Origin: Streptomyces taklimakanensis
Lineage (GTDB): Bacteria; Actinomycetota; Actinomycetes; Streptomycetales; Streptomycetaceae
Assembly (NCBI RefSeq): GCF_009709575.1
Contig: NZ_WIXO01000001.1
Coordinates: 372,001-436,000, forward strand
Direction of reading: 5' to 3'
Length of the DNA stretch: 64,000 nucleotides
A program made the position numbers and the translations under genes. Below, piece after piece: positions 25,123 through 32,869 of this stretch; within the stretch, counting starts at the first letter, position 1, and every line of letters begins with the position of its first letter. The notes beneath the pieces were generated by a model. It was not told the origin of the DNA, did not search any database, and saw only the letters and a list, made by a program, of their open reading frames with translations.

Positions 25123-26673
25123 GTGCCGACGACCGACCCGACCGCCCAAGCGGCGGCCCCGCCCCCCGGTCCGGTCCCCGAGGCCGGCGGCAGGGACGGA
25201 CAGCCCGGCGGGCACCCGGCCCGCTGGGCGATCCTGGCCGTCGTCTGCCTGGCCGAGCTGGTGGTGGTGCTCGACAACACCGTGCTCAACGTGGCGATCC
25301 CGTCCCTCACCTCCGAGCTGGGCGCGTCCACCGCCGACGTGCAGTGGATGATCAACGCCTACGCGCTGGTGCAGGCGGGCCTGCTGCTGACCGCGGGCAG
25401 CGCCGCCGACCGCTACGGCCGCAAGCGGATGCTGCTGGCCGGACTGGTCCTGTTCGGGGCCGGCTCGCTGGCCGCCGGACTCGCCACCTCCGCCGATGGG
25501 CTCATCGCGGCCCGCGCCGGCATGGGCGTGGGCGCGGCCCTGCTGCTGACCACCACGCTCGCCGTGGTGATGCAGGTCTTCGAGGCCGAGGAACGCCCGA
25601 AGGCCATCGGCGTGTGGGGGGCCGTCAACGCCCTCGCCTACGCGGCCGGGCCGGTCGTCGGCGGTGTGGTGCTCGGCCACTACTGGTGGGGCGCGATCTT
25701 CCTGATCAACATTCCGGTGGTGCTGCTCGGCCTCGTCGCCGTCACCGTCCTCGTTCCCGAGAGCCGCGAGCCGCACGCCGGCCGGCCGGACCTGCCCGGG
25801 GTCGTGCTCTCCGTCATCGGCATGACCTCGGTCGTCTACGCCGTCATCACCGGCCCGGAGGAGGGCTGGACGTCACCGGGCGTCCTCGCCCCGGCCGCCC
25901 TCGGCGCCGTCGTGCTGGCCGCCTTCGTCGGCTGGGAGCGCCGCGCGGAGCACCCGATGCTCGACATGGACCTGTTCCGCAGCCGCCGCTTCACCGGGGC
26001 CGTGACGGGCGTCGTGCTGATCACCTTCGGCAGCGGCGGCGCCCTGTACCTGCTCACCCAGCAGTTCCAGTTCGTCCGCGACGACTCCCCGCTCCAGGCG
26101 GGGCTCAACCTCGCGCCCTTCGCCCTGACCGTGGTGCTGGTGAACTTCACCGGCGCCTCGGCCCGGCTCATCGCCCGCCTGGGCCTGCCGCTCTCGATCG
26201 CCTCCGGCATGGTGACGATGGCGGCCGGGCTGGCTCTCGTCGCCCTCGTCGGCGACGGCGGCTACGGCGGAGTGCTGGCCGGGCTGGTGCTGATGGGGGC
26301 GGGGTGCGGCGTGGCCAACCCGGCGATCGCCGAGGCCGTTATGGGCGCGATCCCCAAGGAGAAGGCGGGCGCTGGCGCGGGGGTCAACGGCACCCTGTCG
26401 GAACTGGGCACCGGGCTGGGCGTCGCCGTGCTCGGTGCCGTCCTCGTCTCCCGGTTCGCCGCCCTGCTGCCGGACTCGGTGGGCACCGCCGAGTCGCTGC
26501 CCGCCGCGCTGGAGGCGGCCGCCGGTGCGGCCGAGCGCGCGATGGTGGCCGAGGCGTTCGCCTCGGGGTTGCGCGTCGGCCAGTTGGTCGGCGCGGGCGC
26601 GGTCCTGCTGGGCGGCTGCGTGGCCGGGCTGCTGTTGGGCCGGGCCGTGCGGCCGCGGCGGCGAGGGGAGTGA
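25123..26673 (+). CDS. DHA2-family MFS exporter
   Basis: A 516-residue transporter with about 14 membrane segments. VVVLDNTVLNVAIPSL (motif D1), GSAADRYGRKRMLLAG (motif A) and GPVVGGVV (motif C) mark the drug:H+ antiporter-2 group (EmrB/QacA). It starts six bases after desD on the same strand with no terminator between, so it is probably cotranscribed. The likely role is export of desferrioxamine or a tailored derivative; a general drug pump is the alternative. Confidence 0.9.
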   Translation: MPTTDPTAQAAAPPPGPVPEAGGRDGQPGGHPARWAILAVVCLAELVVVLDNTVLNVAIPSLTSELGASTADVQWMINAYALVQAGLLLTAGSAADRYGRKRMLLAGLVLFGAGSLAAGLATSADGLIAARAGMGVGAALLLTTTLAVVMQVFEAEERPKAIGVWGAVNALAYAAGPVVGGVVLGHYWWGAIFLINIPVVLLGLVAVTVLVPESREPHAGRPDLPGVVLSVIGMTSVVYAVITGPEEGWTSPGVLAPAALGAVVLAAFVGWERRAEHPMLDMDLFRSRRFTGAVTGVVLITFGSGGALYLLTQQFQFVRDDSPLQAGLNLAPFALTVVLVNFTGASARLIARLGLPLSIASGMVTMAAGLALVALVGDGGYGGVLAGLVLMGAGCGVANPAIAEAVMGAIPKEKAGAGAGVNGTLSELGTGLGVAVLGAVLVSRFAALLPDSVGTAESLPAALEAAAGAAERAMVAEAFASGLRVGQLVGAGAVLLGGCVAGLLLGRAVRPRRRGE

Positions 26674-26697
26674 CGGAGGCGGTATGGAGGGGACACG

Positions 26698-28992
26698 GTG
26701 AGGGGGACCGACGTGGCCGTGGAGGTCCACCGGGACGACCGGGGCGTCCCGCACCTGCGCGCGGGCGACGCGAGGGAGCTGGCCCGGGCCCAGGGACGCA
26801 ACGCGGCGTTGGACCGCGCCTGGCAGATCGAGGTCGAGCGGCACCGCGCCCGGGGGACCACGGCCGCCTTCCTCGGCGCCGAGGCCGTCCCGTGGGACCG
26901 GTTCGCGCGACAGGCGTGTCTGGAGGACACCGCCCGACGGTGCGCGGAGACCCTGGAACGGGTGGACCCGGACACCGCCGCCTGGGTGGGGGCCTACGTC
27001 GACGGGGTCAACGAGGCCCTCGCCGAGGGAGCCCGCAGGGCGCCGGAGTTCGAGGCGGTCGGCCTCTCCCCCGGCACCTGGCGGCCCTGGACGCCGCTGG
27101 CCGTCTGGCTCTCCACCCACGTCCTGTTCGCCGGCTTCCCCACCAAGTTCTGGCGCGACGCCGTGGCCCGCCGCCTCGGCCCCGAGTGGATCGGGGTGTT
27201 CGCCACCGACGGCCCCGGGACCTCCGGCAGCAACGGTTGGCTGGTGGCCGGGGAACGCACCGCCACCGGCGCCGCGATCATCGCCGGGGACCCCCACCGG
27301 TTCATCGAGGCCCCCGGCGTCTACCAGCAGATCCGGCTGGCCTGCCCGGAGTTCGACGTCGTCGGGCTCGCCGTCCCCGGTGTCCCCGGCATCGCCCACT
27401 TCGGCCACACCGGCCACGTGGCCTGGGCCATCACCAACGCCATGGCCGACTACCAGGACCTGTACCGCGAGCGGCTCCGACGCACCGGCCCGAACGGCAC
27501 GGAGCTGGAGGCCCTGGGGCCGGACGGCTGGCGGCCCGCCACCCGCCGCACCGAGACGATCGAGGTGGCCGACGCCGCCCCGGTGACGGTCGAGGTGATC
27601 GAGACCGAACGCGGTCCGGTGGTGGTCGACGGCCCCGAGGCGGAGGCGTGGTGCTCGGACGTGTCGGAAGTCTCGGACGTGTCGGAGGTCTCGGCGGAGC
27701 GGGGCGGCGACGCGGACGCCTGGTGGGCGATCGCCCTCCGCCATCCGCCGCGCGTCCGCGGGGACCTCGGCTTCGGTGTGCTGCCCGCGCTGCTGCGGGC
27801 CCGTGACGTCGCCGACGTGGACCGGGCCCTGGACGGCTGGGTGGAGCCCGTCAACGTCGTCCTGGCCGCCGACACCGCCGGCGGGACGCTGCACCGGGCG
27901 GCCGGTGCCGTCCCCGTGCGCCACCCGGACAACCGACTGCGGATCGTGCCCGCCTGGGATCCCGAACACGCCTGGCGGGGGTGGTTCGCCCCCATGCCGC
28001 GCGAGCGCGTCGAGGGCACGGCGGTCATGGCCAACGACAGGGGAGTCGCCGCGCCGCTCGGCGTGGAGTTCGCGCCCCCGCACCGGGCCGAGCGCATCCG
28101 GGAACTGTTGGAGGAGTCGGACCGCTGGTCCGCCGCCGACATGGTCGCCGTCCACCGGGACACCCTTCTGGCCTCGGCCGCTCCCCTGTTGGCCCTGCTG
28201 GCCCTGCTGGATCGGCCGGACCTGCCGGATCGGCGGAGGGCACCGGACGGGGACGGCCCCGGGAACGGTTCCGGAGACGGTTCCGGGGCCTTCGACCGGC
28301 CGCTGAGTCCCGCCGCCCACCGGCTGCGGGAGCGGCTGCTGCGCTGGGACCGCCGCATGGACGCCGACAGCGTCGACGCCGCGTCGTTCGCCGCCGTCCG
28401 CACCGGGACCGTACGGCGGCTGGCGGACCATCCGCTGCTGCGTCCGCTCGCGGACCTCCCGCCCCTGCCCGAGGTGCTGCGTCCCTGGCTCGCGCTCGTG
28501 CCGCGCGTCGGCTACGCCCTGGAACACCTGTTGGCGACGGACCGACTGCCGTTCGCGGACCGTGTCGCCGCCGTACGGGCGGCCCTGGAGGAGGTGGCGG
28601 CGCGGGAGGCCGACGCGGCCGGGCCGCCCGCGCGCTGGGGCGACACGCACCGACTCGCGCCCTGGCAGGCCCTGCCCTGCGACGGTCCCGACCCGTGGCC
28701 GGGCCTGTCCGGCGACCACGACTGCGTGCGGGCGACCTCCAGCGTTCCCGGCGTCACCGACCTGTGCGCCCGCGCCTCCGCCGCCCGCTACGTGTGGGAC
28801 CTCGCCGACCGGGGGAACAGCGCCTGGGTGGTGCCGCTGGGCACCTCGGGCGTACCCGGACACCCACACCACCGCGACCAGCTCCCGCTGTGGGTACGCT
28901 GCGACCTCGTTCCCGTCGTCACCGACTGGGACCGGCTCGTCCGGGAACCGGCCGAGCCGCCCGGCACCCCACCCGACCGAGGAGAGACGTGA
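26698..28992 (+). CDS. penicillin acylase family Ntn hydrolase (cytoplasmic)
   Basis: A 764-residue penicillin-amidase-family protein. The presumptive autocleavage site is TSG/SNGWLVAG, with Ser178 as the new N-terminal nucleophile; IIAGDPHRFIEAPGVYQQIRL and HFGHTGHVAWAITNAMADYQDLY follow as in acylases. There is no signal peptide, so it should act inside the cell, unlike classical secreted acylases. A DVSEVSDVSEVS repeat sits near residues 321-332. It lies 24 bases after the exporter and overlaps the next gene by GTGA. It could trim or exchange acyl groups of siderophores. Confidence 0.88.
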   Translation: MRGTDVAVEVHRDDRGVPHLRAGDARELARAQGRNAALDRAWQIEVERHRARGTTAAFLGAEAVPWDRFARQACLEDTARRCAETLERVDPDTAAWVGAYVDGVNEALAEGARRAPEFEAVGLSPGTWRPWTPLAVWLSTHVLFAGFPTKFWRDAVARRLGPEWIGVFATDGPGTSGSNGWLVAGERTATGAAIIAGDPHRFIEAPGVYQQIRLACPEFDVVGLAVPGVPGIAHFGHTGHVAWAITNAMADYQDLYRERLRRTGPNGTELEALGPDGWRPATRRTETIEVADAAPVTVEVIETERGPVVVDGPEAEAWCSDVSEVSDVSEVSAERGGDADAWWAIALRHPPRVRGDLGFGVLPALLRARDVADVDRALDGWVEPVNVVLAADTAGGTLHRAAGAVPVRHPDNRLRIVPAWDPEHAWRGWFAPMPRERVEGTAVMANDRGVAAPLGVEFAPPHRAERIRELLEESDRWSAADMVAVHRDTLLASAAPLLALLALLDRPDLPDRRRAPDGDGPGNGSGDGSGAFDRPLSPAAHRLRERLLRWDRRMDADSVDAASFAAVRTGTVRRLADHPLLRPLADLPPLPEVLRPWLALVPRVGYALEHLLATDRLPFADRVAAVRAALEEVAAREADAAGPPARWGDTHRLAPWQALPCDGPDPWPGLSGDHDCVRATSSVPGVTDLCARASAARYVWDLADRGNSAWVVPLGTSGVPGHPHHRDQLPLWVRCDLVPVVTDWDRLVREPAEPPGTPPDRGET

Positions 28993-29612
28993 CCTCCGAC
29001 GCCACCCCCTCGTCCGCGTCCGCCGGGGCTTCCCCGCCCCGGCGCCGCGAGGCCGTGCACGAGACCCACGTGGACGGCTTCGGCACGGTCCGCGTCGTCC
29101 CCGTGGACCCCGACCGCGACGCCGACCTGCTGCACGCCTGGGTGACCCAGGACAGGGCCCGCTACTGGGGGATGCTCGACCACACCCGCGAGCAGGTCCG
29201 GGAGATCTACGCCCACCTGGATTCCCTGTCCACGCACCACGCGTACCTGATCCACCGCGACGACCGCCCGGTCGCGCTCTTCCAGACGTACCTGCCCGAG
29301 GCCGACCCGATCGGCGAGCACTACGACATGCGGCCGGGGGACTTCGGCTTCCACCTGCTGATCGGCCCCGCCGACGGCGCGCCGGAACCGGGCTTCACCG
29401 ACACGCTGGTGACCGTCTTCCTCACCCACGTGCTGACCGAGGATCCCGGCCGCCGGCGGATCGTCGCCGAACCCGACGCCCGCAACCACAAGGCCCACGC
29501 CCGTCTGGCGCGGATCGGGTTCGTCCTCGGTCCCGAGGTCGAACTGCCGCACAAGCGGGCCCGGATGGCCTTCCTGGACCGGGACGCCTTCCTCTCCCGC
29601 ACCGCGCGCTGA
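28989..29612 (+). CDS. second DesC/IucB-like siderophore acyltransferase (GNAT)
   Basis: A 207-residue acyltransferase clearly related to DesC: LLHAWVTQDRARYWGMLDH aligns with [19 protein letters not shown], and RRIVAEPDARNHKAHARLARIGFVLG with [26 protein letters not shown] 20-residue Ser/Pro-rich N-terminal extension is extra. The GTG start overlaps the acylase stop (GTGA), so the two are probably made together. It may install a different acyl group on a hydroxylamine or free amine of the siderophore. Confidence 0.88.
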   Translation: MTSDATPSSASAGASPPRRREAVHETHVDGFGTVRVVPVDPDRDADLLHAWVTQDRARYWGMLDHTREQVREIYAHLDSLSTHHAYLIHRDDRPVALFQTYLPEADPIGEHYDMRPGDFGFHLLIGPADGAPEPGFTDTLVTVFLTHVLTEDPGRRRIVAEPDARNHKAHARLARIGFVLGPEVELPHKRARMAFLDRDAFLSRTAR

Positions 29613-29742
29613 TCCCGGCGCGGGCGGTACCCGGCGCGGGGACCGGTCGGGACGCGGACGTGGTGCGGCGGGGGTGTGGGGACCGCCGAACGGCCGCGCC
29701 CCGGGTGTCGCCACCGCGGGTCCATCGGCCATACTTCCCGCC

Positions 29743-30342
29743 GTGGAACAGCGCATAGGTGAGATGACCCCGTCCGTGCCCGCCGCCGGGGTGGACCCGG
29801 CCTCCATCCCCGGCATCACCTCGCCCGGTCCCGACGAGGCGGAGGGCGCCACCGCCGGGGCGGCCGGGGCCGAGGGGAGTCCGCGGCGGTCCTCCGAGCC
29901 CCTCGACGAGGTGGTGGACGCCGAACCCGACGCGGCGGCGGTGGAGGCCGAAGAGAGCCAGGAGAGCGAGGAGGACGACGACACCGGGGGGCCGACCTTC
30001 GAGGTCCACGACCACCGCGGTTCGATCCTCGCCGGCCGCTCCGGCGTCACCCTCCGGCTGGACGGCGAGGAGGCCCGGTTCGACTGGGACGAGATCGGCG
30101 CGGTCCAGATCGACCTTCCCCGCTTCGGCCGCCGGTTCTCCGTCACCGTCCACACCGTCGCCCGCCGTTGGTACGACGCCGACGTCCTGGCGCCCTCCCG
30201 GAACGCCCTCGGGGAGTGGGAGGCACGGCTCGACGCCGTTCTGGACGCCTACTTCGAGGACTCCTCCGCCACGGACGGCGCGGAGGGCGAGTCGGGGGAG
30301 GCGGACGAGGGAGCGGAGAGGGGAGCGGACACCGGGTCGTAG
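29743..30342 (+). CDS. acidic protein of unknown function
   Basis: About 199 residues. The first 85 are Ala/Pro/Glu-rich and disordered-looking; a compact domain follows (FEVHDHRGSILAGRSGVTLRLDGEEARFDWDEIGAVQIDLPRFGRRFSVTVH...), then an acidic tail. I do not recognise the family. GTG 29743 lies eight bases after a CATACT hexamer and could be leaderless; ATG 29764 is the alternative. No signal peptide or membrane segment is seen. Confidence 0.65.
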   Translation: MEQRIGEMTPSVPAAGVDPASIPGITSPGPDEAEGATAGAAGAEGSPRRSSEPLDEVVDAEPDAAAVEAEESQESEEDDDTGGPTFEVHDHRGSILAGRSGVTLRLDGEEARFDWDEIGAVQIDLPRFGRRFSVTVHTVARRWYDADVLAPSRNALGEWEARLDAVLDAYFEDSSATDGAEGESGEADEGAERGADTGS

Positions 30343-30420
30343 GGCTCCACGGCGCCGGCTCCCGGCGCGTGCGGCCGCGCGCCGCCGGTCGGTGGACCGG
30401 TCGAGGAGCGCGGGTGGAAT

Positions 30421-30445
30421 GTCTGACCTGCGAAGGAGAGGGTAT
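30421..30445 (+). promoter_or_regulatory. sigma-B-like promoter of the hemerythrin gene
   Basis: GTCT (30421-30424), 15-base spacer, GGGTAT (30440-30445) fits the Streptomyces sigma-B/sigma-H stress promoter pattern GNNT-N14-16-GGGTAY. It lies about 49 bases before the ATG at 30494. Confidence 0.55.
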
Positions 30446-30493
30446 CCGCCGGGCCGGACCACACCGAAGCCCACGATGTGAGGAGCCGTCACC

Positions 30494-30994
30494 ATGTCGT
30501 CCGACACCGACGTCGTCGAACTGATCCTGCGCGACCACCGCAGGATGGAGGACCTCTTCCGCACCCTGCGCAACGTCGAGGCCGACCGGGCCGGTGCGTT
30601 GGCGGAGTTCTCCGCGCTGTTGATCGCCCACGCCCGGGCCGAGGAGGAGAAGGTCTACCCCGCCCTGCGGCGTTACAAGAACGTGGACGACGAGGACGTC
30701 GAGCACGGTGTGCACGAGCACCAGGAGGCCAACGAAGCCCTGCTCGCCCTGCTGCGGGTGGAGGACACCGCGTCCGAGGAGTGGGGGGAGAAGCTGGAGG
30801 AGCTGGTGACGGCGGTCAACCACCACGCGGACGAGGAGGAGCGCACCCTGCTCAACGACGCGCGGGAGAACGTGAGCGACGAGCGACGCGCACAGCTCGG
30901 GAAGGACTTCCACAAGGCCCGCTCGGAACACCTGGCCGCGGACTGCGGGAGCGTGGAGAACGTGCGGGCGATCGTGGAGTCGGCCGACGACTGA
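30494..30994 (+). CDS. hemerythrin-domain protein
   Basis: A 166-residue protein with an HHE-type hemerythrin domain. Candidate di-iron ligands lie in LILRDHRRMEDLF, LIAHARAEEEKVYPAL, VHEHQEANEAL and VNHHADEEERTLL, in the usual four-helix order. The ATG at 30494 follows GAGGAG. Such proteins bind oxygen or nitric oxide or sense redox state; a sigma-B-like promoter upstream fits a stress role. Confidence 0.88.
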   Translation: MSSDTDVVELILRDHRRMEDLFRTLRNVEADRAGALAEFSALLIAHARAEEEKVYPALRRYKNVDDEDVEHGVHEHQEANEALLALLRVEDTASEEWGEKLEELVTAVNHHADEEERTLLNDARENVSDERRAQLGKDFHKARSEHLAADCGSVENVRAIVESADD

Positions 30995-31003
30995 GCCCGT
31001 TCC

Positions 31004-31066
31004 CCCTCGCGCCGGGGCGCCCGGACCACCACGTTCCCGTGTGGTCCGGGCGCCCCGGCGCGAGGG
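31004..31066. terminator. 26-bp perfect bidirectional terminator
   Basis: 31004-31029 pairs perfectly with 31041-31066 around an 11-base loop, between convergent hemerythrin and symporter genes. The stem ends four bases from the symporter stop. Confidence 0.85.
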
Positions 31067-31069
31067 CCG

Positions 31070-32632
31070 TCAGCGGATGGTGAGCGTCTCCGCCACGGCC
31101 GCGCCGTCGGAGGCGGGTGGCGCGTCCCGCAACCGCTTCTCCACGGCGGCTCGTTCGGCCTCCGACGGATCGCTGTCGAGGGAGCCGACCAGAAGGTCGC
31201 GCGTCGCGCTCCCCTCGGGCCGGACCAGTCCGACGACCAGGTAGAGCACCAGCGAGGTGAGCACGGGGAGGCCGACGTTGGCGGTCTGGGACGCGTCCTC
31301 GACGATCCAGTAGAGGTACGCCCAGACGGCGAGGCCGCCGGCCCAGGAGGTCAGGGCCGCCCGCGGGCCGTGGCGCCTGAACCACGGCAGCAGACCGAGC
31401 ATCAGCGGGATGGAGATCGGCCCCATGGTGGCGGCGACGATGCTGACCACGACCGTCATGATGAAGCCGTCGGGGTCGGTGACGAGGGCGAGCGCCATGC
31501 TGGCGGTGACGAAGGCGACGGTGGTGACCCGGGCGAACAGCAGCCGGCCGGCCTGTGTCAGACGGCGCGTGCGCGGGACGAGTACGGGGGCGAGGTCCCG
31601 GGTGATGACGGCGGTGATGACGTTGGAGTCGGAGGCGACCATGGCCATGGTGTGGGAGAAGAACCCGGCCAGGAGCAGTCCGATGATGCCCGCGGGCAAC
31701 AGTTCCTGGGCCAGCATGATGTAGGACTTCTCACCGTCCTCGATCCCGGGGACGACCAGGGGCGCGGCGATCATCGGCAGGAAGAGGACGAACGGCCACA
31801 CGATCCACAGGAAGCTGGAGAGCAACGCGGACTTCTTCGCCCGGGAACCGGAGGGCGCGGCCATGTAGCGCTGTGCCAGGTTCCACATGCCGCCGTTGTA
31901 CTCGAAGGTCTTCACCAGCAGGAACGCCATGATCAACCCGCTGGTGACCGGGCCGTTGATCGGGTCGCCGTGGCCGTCGGGCAGGTCGCCCCACATCGTC
32001 CAGAGGGTGGCGACGCCGTCGAGGTGGGCGAGGAGCGCGAAGAGCATCGCGAGTCCGGCGACGGCCTGGATGACGAACTGGCCGAAGTCGGTGAGGACAT
32101 CGGCCCACAGTCCCCCGAAGGCCATGTAGAACATGGTGCAGACGCCGGTCAGGATGATGCCCCACACCAGTGGGATGTCGGCGAAGCCCTGGAGCAGCAG
32201 GGCGATGGCCACCCACTTGGCGGCGATGTCGACGACCTTGAGGGCGGCGCCGCTGTAGGCGAGGACCTGTTGGGTGGGCAGGTCGTAGCGGACGGCGAGG
32301 TAGGCCAGGGGCGAGTTGACCCCGTGCCGGGCGCGCAGCCGGTTCCAGCGGGCGGCGAAGAGGAAGGCCCCGATTCCGACACCGAGTCCGATGGTGAGGG
32401 GCCACCAGAAGTAGACGGTGACACCGTGGTCGTACGCGACCGCCGCGAAGGTCACGAACATGATCGCGCTGTAGCCGGACATGTGGTGCGATATCCCGGA
32501 GAGCCACCACGGTATGCGGCCGCCGGCCGTGAAGAAGTCGGCGATGGTGTGAACGCGTTTCCTCGACCACAGGCCGATGGCCACCATCACGAGGAAGTAC
32601 GCACCCAGCACGATCCAGTCCAGAGTGGCCAT
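31070..32632 (-). CDS. sodium:solute symporter (SSS family)
   Basis: A 520-residue symporter with about 13 membrane segments. DFFTAGGRIPWWLSGISHHMSGYSAIMFV and GFFSHTMAMVASDSNVITAVITRDL are SSS-family landmarks (APC superfamily, LeuT fold). The ATG at 32630-32632 has GGAG. It has its own promoter (32691-32719). Next to KDG dehydratase and uronate dehydrogenase genes it probably imports a uronate, aldarate or related sugar acid; this is inferred from context. Confidence 0.9.
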   Translation of the reverse strand: MATLDWIVLGAYFLVMVAIGLWSRKRVHTIADFFTAGGRIPWWLSGISHHMSGYSAIMFVTFAAVAYDHGVTVYFWWPLTIGLGVGIGAFLFAARWNRLRARHGVNSPLAYLAVRYDLPTQQVLAYSGAALKVVDIAAKWVAIALLLQGFADIPLVWGIILTGVCTMFYMAFGGLWADVLTDFGQFVIQAVAGLAMLFALLAHLDGVATLWTMWGDLPDGHGDPINGPVTSGLIMAFLLVKTFEYNGGMWNLAQRYMAAPSGSRAKKSALLSSFLWIVWPFVLFLPMIAAPLVVPGIEDGEKSYIMLAQELLPAGIIGLLLAGFFSHTMAMVASDSNVITAVITRDLAPVLVPRTRRLTQAGRLLFARVTTVAFVTASMALALVTDPDGFIMTVVVSIVAATMGPISIPLMLGLLPWFRRHGPRAALTSWAGGLAVWAYLYWIVEDASQTANVGLPVLTSLVLYLVVGLVRPEGSATRDLLVGSLDSDPSEAERAAVEKRLRDAPPASDGAAVAETLTIR

Positions 32633-32644
32633 GGCGGCTCCTAG

Positions 32645-32660
32645 TGTTCACATACGTGAA
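32645..32660 (-). promoter_or_regulatory. candidate operator in the symporter 5' UTR
   Basis: TTCAC-ATAC-GTGAA (32647-32660) is a palindrome with 5-bp arms. The string TGTTCACATNCGTG occurs here (32645-32658) and again at 32773-32786, on either side of the symporter promoter. Confidence 0.5.
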
Positions 32661-32690
32661 TTACTGTCGAGCTCATGAACGGGTGCCGTT

Positions 32691-32719
32691 ACAGTAGAAG
32701 CGCCACTCCTGGGCGTCAA
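32691..32719 (-). promoter_or_regulatory. promoter of the symporter gene
   Basis: On the minus strand: -35 TTGACG (32714-32719), 17-base spacer, -10 TACTGT (32691-32696), a good vegetative-type promoter. The transcript would start near 32684, leaving a leader that includes the candidate operator. Confidence 0.65.
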
Positions 32720-32772
32720 TACGCGTGGAGCGCTCTCCCGCAAGAAGGACACGGGATCACCTGGTGGAGAGA

Positions 32773-32786
32773 TGTTCACATGCGTG
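32773..32786 (-). promoter_or_regulatory. second copy of the TGTTCACATNCGTG motif
   Basis: TGTTCACATGCGTG, identical to 32645-32658 except one base, located 54 bases upstream of the symporter -35. Candidate second operator. Confidence 0.45.
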
Positions 32787-32813
32787 GCCAACGGATGCGC
32801 ATGTGCCGCACCG

Positions 32814-32852
32814 CGCCCGGGGGCACGCCCGCGAAGGGCGCACCCCCGGGCG
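32814..32852 (-). terminator. terminator of the KDG dehydratase gene
   Basis: Outer stem of 10 bp (32814-32823 with 32843-32852), a CA/CA internal loop, and an inner 5-bp stem (32826-32830 with 32836-32840), 17 bases past the stop. It separates the dehydratase transcript from the symporter. Confidence 0.7.
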
Positions 32853-32869
32853 ACCGCCGACCGCCGACC

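Noticed and set aside
22960-25776. 938-codon minus-strand frame across desC, desD and the exporter
   Set aside because: Composition is Gly/His/Arg/Gln-rich and no domain is recognisable; the plus-strand des genes explain the region.
23535-27806. 1423-codon plus-strand frame
   Set aside because: It runs out of frame through desD, the exporter and the acylase and is Arg/Pro/Gly-rich; the true frames have clear family motifs.
25873-28872. 999-codon minus-strand frame opposite the exporter and acylase
   Set aside because: Antisense shadow of high-GC coding sequence with no motifs.
26698-28992. Acylase as a secreted beta-lactam-processing or quorum-quenching enzyme
   Set aside because: No signal peptide and no beta-lactam genes nearby; context is siderophore synthesis.
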